Of a stretch of DNA of 64,000 nucleotides, positions 54,427-64,000 are shown piece by piece. The stretch comes from Pseudogymnoascus destructans (Eukaryota > Ascomycota > Leotiomycetes > Thelebolales > Thelebolaceae), in NCBI RefSeq assembly GCF_001641265.1, contig NW_020167524.1, positions 1,652,044-1,716,043 on the forward strand, read 5' to 3'. Position numbers and translations under genes: made by a program. Numbering within the stretch: the first letter of the stretch is position 1; each line of letters opens with the position of its first letter. The notes beneath the pieces were generated by a model. That model saw only the letters and a program-made list of their open reading frames with translations, had not been told where the DNA came from and did not search any database.

Positions 54427-57400
54427 CTGACTGGGATGGAATTGGAGGTGTCGGACAATTATGACGTGCACATCGGGGGGGGGGCTTGCTATTTTACCTT
54501 GGATGGGGTGGAGAGGAGGCGGCGTTCGGGGGGCTCCAGATGAAGGCGTCAGTTGGCTTGAAACGCTGGTTGAATGTCACTGCGCTTATATCAGAAAGGC
54601 ACGATGCAATAGCTCGCTTTTATCATTGATAATCGTAGAGGTATCAGGTTCAACAGCTAACTCTCAGAGTTTCACTGTTTTGTTGCACCTTGCCGTTGCT
54701 ACTGACCAACCAGGTGATGCATGCAGCTTTCCAGAATTTTAGGTAGCATTCGAAATTATAAACAGGCTACGATTAGTGAACTTCAGTTTTCCTGATTTCA
54801 TCCTGGGTTGCGATTATTATGTTGATGCGGTTAAGAGTCGTGAGAGTACGAGTAGGAAGTTTTGGGGTTGAGAGTTGAGTTGAGGGGGATGGGAGGTGGT
54901 GGTGGGGAGGTGGATTGGGGGGTGTGGAAGATGAAGCATCTTGACGCCGATGATGGATGTGATGAGGAACTTTGGATACTAGACGCCACTGTGGAAATAT
55001 ATTGGTGGAAACGAATAGAAGTTTGAATTTAAAGTATTCTGGATCGCTTCTCCTTGACAGTTCCCTGCGGTTTATCTGTTGTGTGTGGAAGGAGACGAAG
55101 TGGGATAACATTTCTGTGAACAACAAACACAAGGGAATCCAAAGAGAAAATAGCTTCAAATAATGAGAACAAATGCCCTTCGGAACATCTCGCCGTGTAG
55201 TTCCATACCAAAAACACCAAAGAAGTCTGCACGCCACTCGACAAGGTCACCTATCCCCCTTTCTCTCCTCCCCCCCTTAAATCCCCATCCCCATCCCCCT
55301 CCCCCTCCCCCCCCCACCCCCTATAAAACCATCCCCAACCCCCCCCGGACCGCTTAAAACTATATAAGGCCATCTAAGCGCCTTCCACTTATAATCCAAC
55401 AGCCGCTGGCCTTCTGGTCAAGCGGTAAGGTATGAGAGGCAACACACGCCCTCGGGTGTTCCTTAATTGCCCAGACCTCGGGTTCGAGCCCCGTTGAGCT
55501 GGGAGCCTTTCTGATGATAGAATGACTCGCCCTATATCATCAGCTGTTCCACAGACATCGTGGCTTAGTACAGTATGGTCATTTGATGTCTCTTGTTCGC
55601 TGAATTGAAGACTAATCATTAGTACTGTACCTTTCATTTTTGTGTTTTTTTTTGTATTCTTTTTTAGGCTTTTGAGGTAGAAGGCGGCGTGGTAGGCGAG
55701 TGAACTTTGTTACTTCGTACATTTGCTGCTGATAGTAAATAATATTACATCCCTTGTGTCCCACTAGGATAACTCCTTCATCACCCACCGCTCTGAACTG
55801 TCAAAACATCTTAACAACTTCACAGCTTCAAGCATACACTCGATGCCCACACCCCCATCACTCCACCATCCTACACACCCTACACGCCCCCTTCAAACCA
55901 CCATTTACCTCCTCCTCACAACCCCCTTCTTCACAATCCCAATCCTCCCCTTCTTCGGCCTCTCAGGTCCTTGCTCATGCACCTCCGGATCGCCACCACA
56001 ATCATCACAGCCATCAGGGAGCCGGATCGATTGCCAGACATGCTTGTTCTTGCAAGGCGTCTGGATCAGCGCTGCTGACTGGCAGAACCGGCCGAGGGCG
56101 GAGGAGGTGTGTGTGCAAGCGTGGATGTGGAGGTAGTAGTCACACATGGTGAGGTGAGTGTTCAGACTGAATGGGCGGTTTGATAGTGTGATAATGGTGC
56201 AGAAGATCGGATAGAAGTCTGTCTGCTGCTGTCGTGCTGGCGACGAGGCGGAGTATTACGCTGACGGGCGTGCTATAACGTGTCGGATGACCAGGCACGT
56301 GGAATATTTTAGGAGCAAGTAAGATGAGACTTGAGGTGCATCAAAGCTGACCGTGATCCAGAAACAAAACGTGCCTTGACGCTGTGAATAAACTCTATCG
56401 CGTGATTGAGATTCTGTGTGAGGTAAAGATCTTGTAAGAGCTCTACACTGCCCACCAGCGCATGCACGCACATTTATACTCCTCCATCGTCCAGGCCGCT
56501 GCTTGTCGATTCCACATCAAAAGCCTCTTTTCATCAACGTGCAGACAAGAGAGACTGTCCCGACTCAACGGGCATCATGTGAGGGAGCACTCTGCTTGCC
56601 TCGCCGCAAGCCGTCAAAGCTAGGCTACCAAACATCTTCATGGAAGCTGGCGGCCTCGGCCCGAGATTATGAGTAACAGCCTCACTCGCAAACAGTTGCG
56701 GCGGAATTGCAAACAGACGTCCGTAAATGGCAACAGGGCAAATGGGGTTTGTGTGTTTGGAGTAACAAGATAATGCAAGGCGGATAGAGAATTAGAGAAT
56801 GGCAAATACTTGGCTTGCTGAGATGGAGCTAGTCTAAGGAGGGCAGAGAGGTCGAACCTCGGGAGCAAACCTTAACTCCAGCTTATCAAGGTTTATATAT
56901 ATAACGTGCCGGACCTGACTACAGGTGTTTGACAGGCGTAACCCGCGATGCGATCTGCAAAGCAGGGCGGAGATCAGGATTCAAGTATCCGGTGCACGTG
57001 GGAGATATATAAAAACGTAGCACAGCATGGTGTATGAAACGAGAGGATTTGGAATAAGAGACAATGATGAGGCTGCAGGACAGCGAACTGACGTGATGGT
57101 GGACCGGGAAGATGCAGGGACGACGTGATGTCGATGATTAAGTTTAGACACAGGCGGCTGATCAATTTGAAATAGCAGATGAGTGAGGCCATGCAAACAT
57201 TGATGTTTGAGCGCGCGGTTACTTGTAGTATATGGTGTGTTTAGTATAGGACAGGTATATGGTTGCTTCATAGGGCTATGATGCTCAGGGAGGAGTAAGA
57301 TTATGTTTGCGACGGTGATGATGAAGGTAGTGTATCGATTGGCGCGCGCGAGGGCATGGAATACTCAAATATATATATATACACACATAAAAAGCCGATC

Positions 57401-57636
57401 GGTTGGTTCCCCAGACCAGACACCAGAACAACTATTAAGGAGAAAAGGAAAGATCTCACACGGGCAGGGAAAAAAAGACAGAAACCCCCCCAAGTTTCCT
57501 TAGCGCCCATAACGTCGCGATCCGCGCGGACCCCAGACAACCAAGACACCGACTGACCCAAACGGACCTAAACGGATCGCAGGACCCCTGCTGGGAAACC
57601 TCGGTTGGCTAGATTGGTTTAGTTGGCCATCGGGCA
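54427..57636. other. gene-poor 3.2 kb
   Basis: Apart from the tRNA-like sequence at 55405-55500 I see no supported gene. A 97-codon frame at 55843-56136 (hydrophobic N-terminal third, then several Cys) could be a small secreted protein but has no supporting feature. C-rich runs at 55255-55345 and a short AT run at 57367-57380. Confidence 0.45.
55405..55500 (+). other. tRNA-like sequence (pol III A box and B box), probably pseudogene or SINE-like
   Basis: TGGTCAAGCGGTAAGG matches a tRNA D-arm/A box, and GGGTTCGAGCCCC at about 55480 matches the T-arm/B box. Spacing of about 60 nt is that of a tRNA with a long variable arm or short intron. The acceptor ends do not pair and the D stem is weak, so I do not call a functional tRNA. 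Confidence 0.4.
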
Positions 57637-57785
57637 CTTCACCGCTTCACCGCTTCACCGCTTCACCGCTTCACCGCTTCACCGCTTCACCGCTTCACCG
57701 CTTCACCGCCACTCTCCTCCTTTCACGGTGCAGCTCTCCTCCTTTCACGGTACAGCTCTCCTCCTTTCACCGTGCAGCTCTCCTG
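57637..57785. repeat. 8-bp minisatellite (CTTCACCG)x9 followed by a 22-bp repeat x3
   Basis: Nine copies of CTTCACCG (57637-57708) run directly into three to four copies of a 22-bp unit containing CTCTCCTCCTTTCACGGTGC (57710-57785). Confidence 0.93.
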
Positions 57786-58002
57786 CATCTGGGGAGAAAG
57801 GAAACGACACCAACCTCCACATATTATCCCTTAGTCCTTATTCCACACGGTCCAAACGTCAATTAGCAGTTCATTAACAAGGACAGTACTAAACAGTACT
57901 ACTACTAGCCAGTACTCCCTCCAGTACACATACAGCGCAACCTCAACTTGCCGCTATTACGACCCGTGGGTGGCTAAGTGCGTGCGAAACCTGGGAGAGT
58001 GC

Positions 58003-58325
58003 GGAGAAAGGGAGAAAGGGAGAAAGGGAGAAAGGGAGAAAAGGGAGAAAGGGAGAAAGGGAGAAAGGGAGAAAGGGAGAAAGGGAGAAAGGGAGAAAGG
58101 GAGAAAGGGAGAAAGGGAGAAAGGGAGAAAGGGAGAAAGGGAGAAAGGGAGAAAGGGAGAAAGGGAGAAAGGGGGAAAGGGAGAAAGGGAGAAAGGGAGA
58201 AAGGGAGAAAGGGAGAAAGGGAGAAAGGGAGAAAGGGAGAAAGGGAGAAAGGGAGAAAGGGAGAAAGGGAGAAAGGGAGAAAGGGAGAAAGGGAGAAAGG
58301 GAGAAAGGGAGAAAGGGAGCAAGGG
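58003..58325. repeat. 323-bp polypurine octamer array (AGGGAGAA)x~40
   Basis: About 40 tandem units of AGGGAGAA on the plus strand, interrupted only by one extra A near 58040 and one G substitution near 58172. The tract is pure purine on one strand and so has triplex (H-DNA) potential. It lies about 400 bp upstream of the 14-3-3-like gene. All long frames through it are repeat artefacts. Confidence 0.95.
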
Positions 58326-58723
58326 CGGCTTCGTTCGCCCTGGGTCTGTGAGGAGGCCGGTTGATGCGTTGGCAAGTGTCGATACATACACACACCACAC
58401 AGACGACAACACCAAGGAAAGAACGACCTTGCCCTGCCAACTTTATCCCGAAAACACAGCCAACCCCACGCAGTTGCCACGACTGACACGATTGTACACG
58501 TCTAAATGCCTGAATAAACGCCCTATGAGGCCCAATTAACGTCAATTCCACGTCAATTGACTCCGCCTGTGGGACTTCCCATTCCTGGATCCTGGATTTG
58601 TCCAGCCACCTTCCTGTTCGTCGTTCATGGATCACTACTGCATATCCTCAATTTGTTTCTCCACCTCCGCTGCACCTACCATAAAACCAGCGTAGCGTCA
58701 CGTCCCAACGCGCGCATCCTGCA

Positions 58724-59974
58724 ATGTCACCTCCTCAATCCACGGCCGACGCTGAGGATAAGAGTCCCCTTTCCTCGTCGCCGCCGATCTCCCTCTCCGA
58801 CTTCTTTCTCTCAATTCCATACTTCATGGCCTCCACGGAGGTAGATCAGAAGTTCCTGGGGCAATTCGCAAAGAACATCGCCTCAGACAACCCGCTCCTG
58901 TCGTCCATGCTGTTCAAGCTACTTGGCCTCTCCGTCGTCCTTGCCAAGCAGCTCGTTCGCGCGCGCAAATTGCGAAAGCTCGATCCAACCCGTGCGACAA
59001 AGAGCCTGGACCTGTACTTCCACATCATATGGCTCAGCCGTGAGGGCCTTCTCATCGTGGAGCAATATGTCCTCCACATGGTCTCGTCCTTTGAGGAACT
59101 CAAAGTCCTGACCTACAAACTACGCGCCTCCTTCTACCACATCTTTGTCCTCTTCCACAACCAACCGTCAATCAATTCAGCCGGGCCGCGGCAAATCACA
59201 ACCCCGCCAGGGCTACTCTCCCCACGACAGAAGCAGGACAAGGGCAAGGCACCAGCAATACCAGGCACATCACATACACCAACCATCCCATCACCCCCCG
59301 AATCTCGCTCGTCCTCAGTCCAGCCATCACACCCACTAGAAGGCGGACCTGTACAACATCCCGACGCCCAACGAGACGCGCGACAATCCGGCTCCGCAGC
59401 AGACTTCCTCCTCCAAAGCAGAGACTACATCCCCACCGCCATGGCCGCCTTCCAAGAAGCCAACGACCTCGCCGAGCGGCTCCTCTGGGGCTCCCACCCC
59501 CTCCGCCTCAGCGTCAAAACCGAATTCTCCGCCTTCCTCTACGACTGCGCCAAAGACGCCGACCGCTCCCGCCGCCTCGCCAAAAACACAATCGCAGAAG
59601 TCTACAACGCAACCGAAGGCATGGACGACGAGATGTTCGAAGACGCCGCCGAACTCGTCGGCACCCTCGGCAAATTCATGAAGCGCGGCCTCGGCAGCGC
59701 AGGCGACAGCAGCTCGGGAAGCAAGAGCACACTCCGAGCTGGCGCTGGTGCCGCAGAACAGCGACAGGAACCCTCAAGACCCCTGAGAAGTACACCGCCC
59801 AGGGCCGAGAACCTGCGCAACGAAGCGCTGCGCGATGCCCGTGCGACGCCGCCCCGTGCGACGCCTCCGCGTGCGGTGCCGCCGAGGGGTCTGCTGACTC
59901 CGCCCGGGCACCCGAGGAGGGACGCGGAGGTGTCGCCGGCGGTGTCGGGGGTGGGGATGGATAATCCTATTTGA
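58724..59974 (+). CDS. fungal protein with a 14-3-3-like C-terminal region
   Basis: Intron-less, 416 aa. Residues about 25-145 are helical (LSDFFLSIPYFMASTEVDQK, SSMLFKLLGLSVVLAKQLVR, YFHIIWLSREGLLIVEQYVL). A Pro/Ser linker (about 146-225) follows. Residues about 226-325 (YIPTAMAAFQEANDLAERLL, HPLRLSVKTEFSAFLYDCAK, ADRSRRLAKNTIAEVYNATE) follow the order of the last 14-3-3 helices, where HPxRLGLxLNxSVF and DRAxxLAKxAFDEA are the family landmarks. The phosphopeptide-binding Lys/Arg residues of true 14-3-3 proteins are not evident, so this is a remote relative at best. The C-terminal tail repeats ATPPRATPPRAVPPR and is Pro/Arg-rich. Function unknown. Confidence 0.75.
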   Translation: MSPPQSTADAEDKSPLSSSPPISLSDFFLSIPYFMASTEVDQKFLGQFAKNIASDNPLLSSMLFKLLGLSVVLAKQLVRARKLRKLDPTRATKSLDLYFHIIWLSREGLLIVEQYVLHMVSSFEELKVLTYKLRASFYHIFVLFHNQPSINSAGPRQITTPPGLLSPRQKQDKGKAPAIPGTSHTPTIPSPPESRSSSVQPSHPLEGGPVQHPDAQRDARQSGSAADFLLQSRDYIPTAMAAFQEANDLAERLLWGSHPLRLSVKTEFSAFLYDCAKDADRSRRLAKNTIAEVYNATEGMDDEMFEDAAELVGTLGKFMKRGLGSAGDSSSGSKSTLRAGAGAAEQRQEPSRPLRSTPPRAENLRNEALRDARATPPRATPPRAVPPRGLLTPPGHPRRDAEVSPAVSGVGMDNPI

Positions 59975-61475
59975 TATGAAGATACGTTTTGATTCTGGCG
60001 TTTACGGTACGGCAAAGCGACGTTTTTGTTCAATATCGGGGGGCTCTCTTATTACCAGTGGAGCCAGGGAGGGAGTGGGGGAGTGGGCGCATTTATGGCG
60101 GGAGCTGATCTGATTTGCTCGTGATCCATATGGCGTTGGGCTTTTGTATTGTTTAATGTATTAACATGAGATAGAGGGGGGTGGTTGCATTTGGTTGGAG
60201 ATAGCATTCTGTATATATTTCGTCATCGGTTAGCGATGGTGATAATCTACTTTTTTCGAAATGGGATGGGAGGGGGATGCATCAGAGCGGTGGGAGGGAG
60301 CAAGCATGGACTGTGACGAGTGAGATAGTCACGGAATACAAATGCAAGCATGGACTGTGACGAGTGAGATAGTCACGGAATACAAATATTGATACTATCA
60401 AGCTCCAAGAACCTATTCCCCCTGGCTGCCAATGACAGACAATATTGCCCAAAGCGAATCCAATCTCTCGTCCTCCCAACAACCCCCATCCATCCGTACA
60501 ACCCCCCCACATCTCACAAACACGACACCGGCCTTTCTTCCAAAATAACCCCCTCACTCGCACTACCCCTGAAGTAAAAAAAAATCTCTCTCGATCTCAG
60601 CTCTCTCGCGTATCACGGATCATGTCTCACAACCGTTGATCGGTACTACAATGAGCAGTAGGGTTCATAGGATGCATACTGCGTGTATTGAGTGAGGTGT
60701 GAGACATCGTGGGGGCGGGCGGGAGATACCGTGGGTGGGGGGAGGGCTATTTATGTACGTTCGTTCGGTGAAGGTGGATGGGGCGCTTCCAGCAAGGATC
60801 CCTCTGCTATGGAAGGGAAGAGCCACACCGAGGATCTTTGGCCTGGAGAGCAAGACAAAGTCGAGAAGTTGTTGGCGTGAAGAAGATGACTGTGGTGCTG
60901 CTGATGTTGAAAGTGGCGGTGCGAGAGGCAGCGGTGGTGAGAAGAATCTGTGACGGCGGCATCGATATTAGCGGGAGGGGCAGGCGACGGTGACAGGATT
61001 TAGTTACGACGGCACCTATGTTTTCGGGAGAGGCAACAGTGACAGGAATCTATGACAACGGTGACGAGTCGTGGTTCATTGGAAGAGGATACCGTCTAGA
61101 AACGCCACTTCTGCCTGGAACTGCATTACGGCGTCCCTCTCTCATCCAATCCTCCTTAGACTTGTGATCCTGAATGAAGCCAGAAGCGATGAAGCCTACA
61201 TCCCAGGCCGTGAAAGTTCGCATATAGATTGGAAGCTCTTCGCTGCATCGTCCACCTCTCTCCACGTAAGGGTTCACTTGCATGTGAACAATTGAGTTCT
61301 CTGTAGAAGGAGGCAAGATCTGGTAAAGTCGACAGATGATGTTTCATTTTATCCAACTGTATTCCTACTCGAGCAGCTATGTAATCCATCACCTAAATAC
61401 ATCCCAGCATCCCCGTCTTCCGAAGCCAACAAGCCTTCCATGATCGACATCTTCAGCTTCCAAGATTTATCGTGT
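59975..61475. other. intergenic with a 44-bp tandem duplication
   Basis: No supported gene. Contains an exact 44-bp duplication at 60300-60387. The frames at 60665-60993 and 61050-61392 lack family resemblance. Confidence 0.5.
60300..60387. repeat. exact tandem duplication of 44 bp
   Basis: The unit starting GCAAGCATGGACTGTGACGA and ending AATACAAAT occurs twice head to tail without a mismatch, implying a recent event. Within each unit GTGAC/GTCAC form a short inverted repeat. Confidence 0.95.
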
Positions 61476-62447
61476 TTAAACACATTGCGAGTAGTAAGGT
61501 GGGGAGACGGGAGAGCAATTGAGCCGGACTATTTTAAGTTCTCATCAGCAGATTTTCCATAAATCAACAAAACGAGACAGGAGAGAGGAACTTACAGCAC
61601 AAGTAGTACACCCCGTATAATCCTGCCCACCACACTGCTGGAACTTCGCAACACTGCAGCTGCCACAACCACCACCCGGCGTCCTAGTCGCTGTCTGGAT
61701 AACTGGCGGCCCAGTCGTCGTCGCGGATTCACCGCCAGCAGAGCACGCCGAGCCGGCAACATTGCTGATTCCCAGCGTAGACGGCGGGACCGGGGTTGAC
61801 GTACGAGCTGATGGCTGCGGGGATGTTGATGAGGATTCCAGGATCAGAGGCCTTGTAGGCGCCGGGGAAGTTGGGTTGCGGGGGAGGTTATATCGTTAGT
61901 AAATGGGAGGTGAAGATGATAAAGAGGCTGGATGAGACATACAGCAGCTCATGTAAAGCTGGGCACCACCGGTGGATCCAGCAACGTGAAGGGCGATGAC
62001 TTCGGCGCGAAGCAGGAAGTCTCCACTGCAATATCTGATGGAATCTTCACATTCATCCTTCCGCAGCAGTTGTTCAAGTCTCTGGTGCCCCACCAGTCGT
62101 CATCATTAGCATGAGAGTATCTAGCGATGGATACTCATCTATCATACCTTTGCCCACGAATCCGCGTGGACCTTGAACCACCCCGTCGATCTATCTGCTG
62201 TTGAGGCATCGGCAACTTTGGACATATACACGTTGACTGGTCCCCAGTGAGCACCTCCGATTGCTTCAGTACGATGATAGATCTCCATTTTGCTAGAAAA
62301 CCAGACTTTAGTACTAACTCATGTTATCACAGAAATTGAGACCATACCTGGTGCATATCAACCGTCACGGTCTGGCCCGCTATGACAGAGCACTTGCCTG
62401 ACACGCTACGGCCATTGCAGCGCATATCATTGCTCGTTACATCGGTG
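61476..62447 (-). pseudogene. AA9 lytic polysaccharide monooxygenase with CBM1, 5'-truncated and frameshifted
   Basis: Reading the minus strand: VTDVTSNDMRCNG, AGQTVTVDMHQ, an intron (GTATGG...TTCTAG), EAIGGAHWGPVNVYMSKVAD, GWFKVHADSWAKG, an intron, NCCGRMNVKIPSDIAVGDFL, LRAEVIALHVAGSTGGAQLY, then PGAYKASDPGILINI and GPAVY, a Thr-rich linker, and a CBM1 (CSVAKFQQCGGQDYTGCTTC) ending PYYSQCV at 61476. These are hallmark AA9 and cellulose-binding blocks. At least three single-base frame breaks are needed (near 62280, 62020 and 61765). The signal peptide, catalytic N-terminal His and first exon are absent; sequence upstream of 62447 is unrelated. It cannot make active enzyme. Confidence 0.85.
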
Positions 62448-62448
62448 A

Positions 62449-62689
62449 CTGTTTGTAGTGTTGTACCCGTCGTTGTGCTCCTTTGCGGAGTCGTTCTGCT
62501 TTTTGCTCCCGTTGCTGTGCATCTTAGCGGAATCGTTGCATTTCTTCGCGGAGTCGTTCTGCTTCTTGTTCCCTTGGTTGTGCTTCTTCGCGAAGTCGTT
62601 CTACTTCTTGTTCACGTCATTGCGCATCTGCTTTGCGTTGCTGCGCTGCCTTGAAGCTGTTGCCGCAGAGCTTCAATTTTTGACGACAT
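62449..62689 (-). pseudogene. decayed coiled-coil N-terminus joined to the LPMO relic
   Basis: Begins MSSKIEALRQQLQG and, after a phase change, reads VERLREEAQPREQEAERLRE and further Glu/Arg/Gln heptads with stops. This resembles the N-terminal coiled coil of a repeated fungal protein family that, from memory, often carries a kinase-like domain; no such domain is present here. It abuts the AA9 relic directly, marking a rearrangement or insertion point. Confidence 0.45.
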
Positions 62690-62947
62690 CTTCGAATGCT
62701 GAATTAAATGGCTGGCTTTCAACCGTCACTTTTAGTCATAGTGACGCCTAGAAGAATATCACTCTAGTTGTCACAGCAATGTACCGAAAGCAAAATGCTT
62801 GAAAGCGCGGATACATGTGTGTCGGGTGGTGTAGGGTTGAGGCAGTCTCTTTATTATCCACACTGATTAGCTGCGCACTGGGTACTCACGAGTCGAGTAG
62901 TAGAATTTTTACTCACCCAGCTGAGTTACTCACTCGTGTCCCGAGTA

Positions 62948-64000
62948 ACGTCCTCCACAAGCGAGTGTCGCATACAAGTGAGTGTCGCACGCGACGAACA
63001 CAACGCGCTCCTTATGTGTACTGCAAGATGCCTCAACAAGTTGATATTCCATCAACTAATCTTGAAGGTAGAATATATATTGCTATCGAAGCTATTAGAT
63101 TACGCCAATTTAATAGCATTAGGGCAGCTGCAAAGGCCTCAAATGTCTGTCCTAAGCTACTTGAGAGGCGCCTAAAGGGAATACCCCACGACGCGACATT
63201 ACACCAAAAACTCAAAAACTCAAAAACTCACTTGCTTGGAAGAATCAGTTGTTATTCAACAATATCCTCGACCTAGATTCACGGGGGTTTTCGCCTAGGC
63301 TTCATGCTGTTGAAGATATGGCCAATCAATTACTCCATCTCGAGGTGTGGGCAAGGTTGGAGTTAATTGGGCTTCCAACTTTGTTAAACGCCATGTTGAG
63401 CTTAAAACAAAGTTTAATCGCAAATACGACTATAAGAGAGCTCTATGTGAAGATACAGAGCTCATAAAAGCATGGTTTACACTTGTACAAAACACTACTG
63501 CAAAGTATGGAATTACCAATGCAGACATCTACAACTTTGATGAGACGGGTTTTCAATGGGCATTATTACAACAGCAATGGTTGTTACAAACTCTGAACGG
63601 CAGAATCGACCTAAAGCAATTCAACCTGGAAACAGAGAGTGGGCAACAGTAATTCAAGGGATTAACGCGCAAGGATGGTCAATCCACTGTTCATTATTAT
63701 GAGTGGGAAGAACCATCTCTCAACATGGTATGATGAAGATATACCACAAGATTGGATTCTCGCAGTAAGTGAGAATGGATGGACGACAAATGAACTTGGA
63801 TTTCAATGGATCCAACATTTTTCATAAGCATACAAAGCATCGTACAGTTGGTGCACATCGCCTGTTAATTCTAGATGGCCATGAGAGTCACTATTCTCTA
63901 CCGTTTGAGCAATACTGTAAGGAGAATGGTATAATATTGCTTTATATGCCTCCGCACTCATCTCATCTACTTCAACCGCTTGATGTTAGTTGCTTTGGAC
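62948..64000 (+). mobile_element. pogo/Fot1-like element, 5' part, truncated by window end
   Basis: The left terminal inverted repeat starts at 62948 after TA (ACGTCCTCCACAAGCGAGTG...) and is the inverse of the right end at 27532. The transposase begins at 63028 (MPQQVDIPSTNLEGRIYIAI), with a psq-type helix-turn-helix (RQFNSIRAAAKASNVCPKLL), then VGVNWASNFVKRH, ITNADIYNFDETGF (first catalytic Asp), and from 63731 the same DDE region as at 26483. Several single-base frame breaks (near 63225, 63260, 63340, 63550 and 63690) and one extra T at about 63823 relative to the other copy disable it. Combining both copies implies a full length of about 1.8 kb. Confidence 0.88.

Noticed and set aside
55843..56136. 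Small secreted Cys-containing effector
   Set aside because: Only four Cys, poor signal-peptide cleavage site, no intron or promoter support.
57943..58635. 230-aa and similar frames (Ser-Pro-Phe-Leu or Gly-Glu-Arg-Lys repeats) on both strands
   Set aside because: Artefacts of the polypurine octamer array, open in several frames.

Overview
The window looks like nuclear DNA of a filamentous ascomycete (Pezizomycotina). Evidence: genes with short 45-65 nt introns carrying GTANGT donors, CTAAC-type branch points and YAG acceptors; a fungal gene set (Crh-type cell-wall transglycosylase, Ccc1 iron transporter, Pcp1 rhomboid, Ivy1, CK2 beta, KDS reductase, Sas10, Med19, Nop4, Rad10, Lsm8, uL1); and AT-rich blocks of fragmented transposons. 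I cannot assign a class or species.

Layout. 0-21 kb is GC-rich and gene-bearing: Crh-like GH16 (1.4-2.6 kb, -), Ccc1-like transporter (3.8-5.1, -), two fungal proteins of unknown function (6.7-7.9 and 9.6-10.8, -), a nucleoside hydrolase (11.5-13.0, +), the divergent pair LSM8 (-)/mitochondrial rhomboid (+), a PhoD-like phosphatase (16.5-19.4, +) and RAD10/ERCC1 (19.9-21.1, -). This part is rich in simple repeats, several with an 8-bp unit. A 56-bp near-perfect palindrome at 21.13 kb marks the change into an AT-rich transposon block (21.2-28.8 kb). That block holds a spliced unknown gene, a broken zinc-cluster-like ORF, a chromodomain Ty3/gypsy integrase split by a later insertion, a solo LTR, an inverted repeat copy, a pogo/Fot1-like element and a short derivative of a second pogo-like family.

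Housekeeping genes resume with IVY1-like and CK2-beta (convergent, 29-31.8 kb). 33-41 kb is accessory: a decayed Baeyer-Villiger-type monooxygenase, a JmjC fragment, an intact DOPA-dioxygenase-family gene, and two unfamiliar genes facing each other. 41.7-54.4 kb is conserved core: KDSR/TSC10, SAS10, MED19, NOP4, ribosomal protein uL1 and a SANT/Myb-like protein, mostly as divergent pairs. 54.4-64 kb is sparse: a tRNA-like sequence, octamer minisatellites, a large polypurine tract, a gene with a 14-3-3-like region, a frameshifted AA9 LPMO-CBM1 pseudogene and a second copy of the pogo element running off the end.

Functional themes. SAS10, NOP4 and uL1 all serve ribosome production, and MED19 and CK2 beta are general regulators. 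I see no metabolic gene cluster. Two genes (Ccc1-like and RAD10) lose their conserved C-terminal frame inside G homopolymers, so assembly errors must be excluded before calling them broken. Most promising for novelty: the orphan pair at 37.2-40.9 kb, the in-frame extension after the stop of the 6.7 kb gene, and the ATGA stop-start overlap downstream of MED19.
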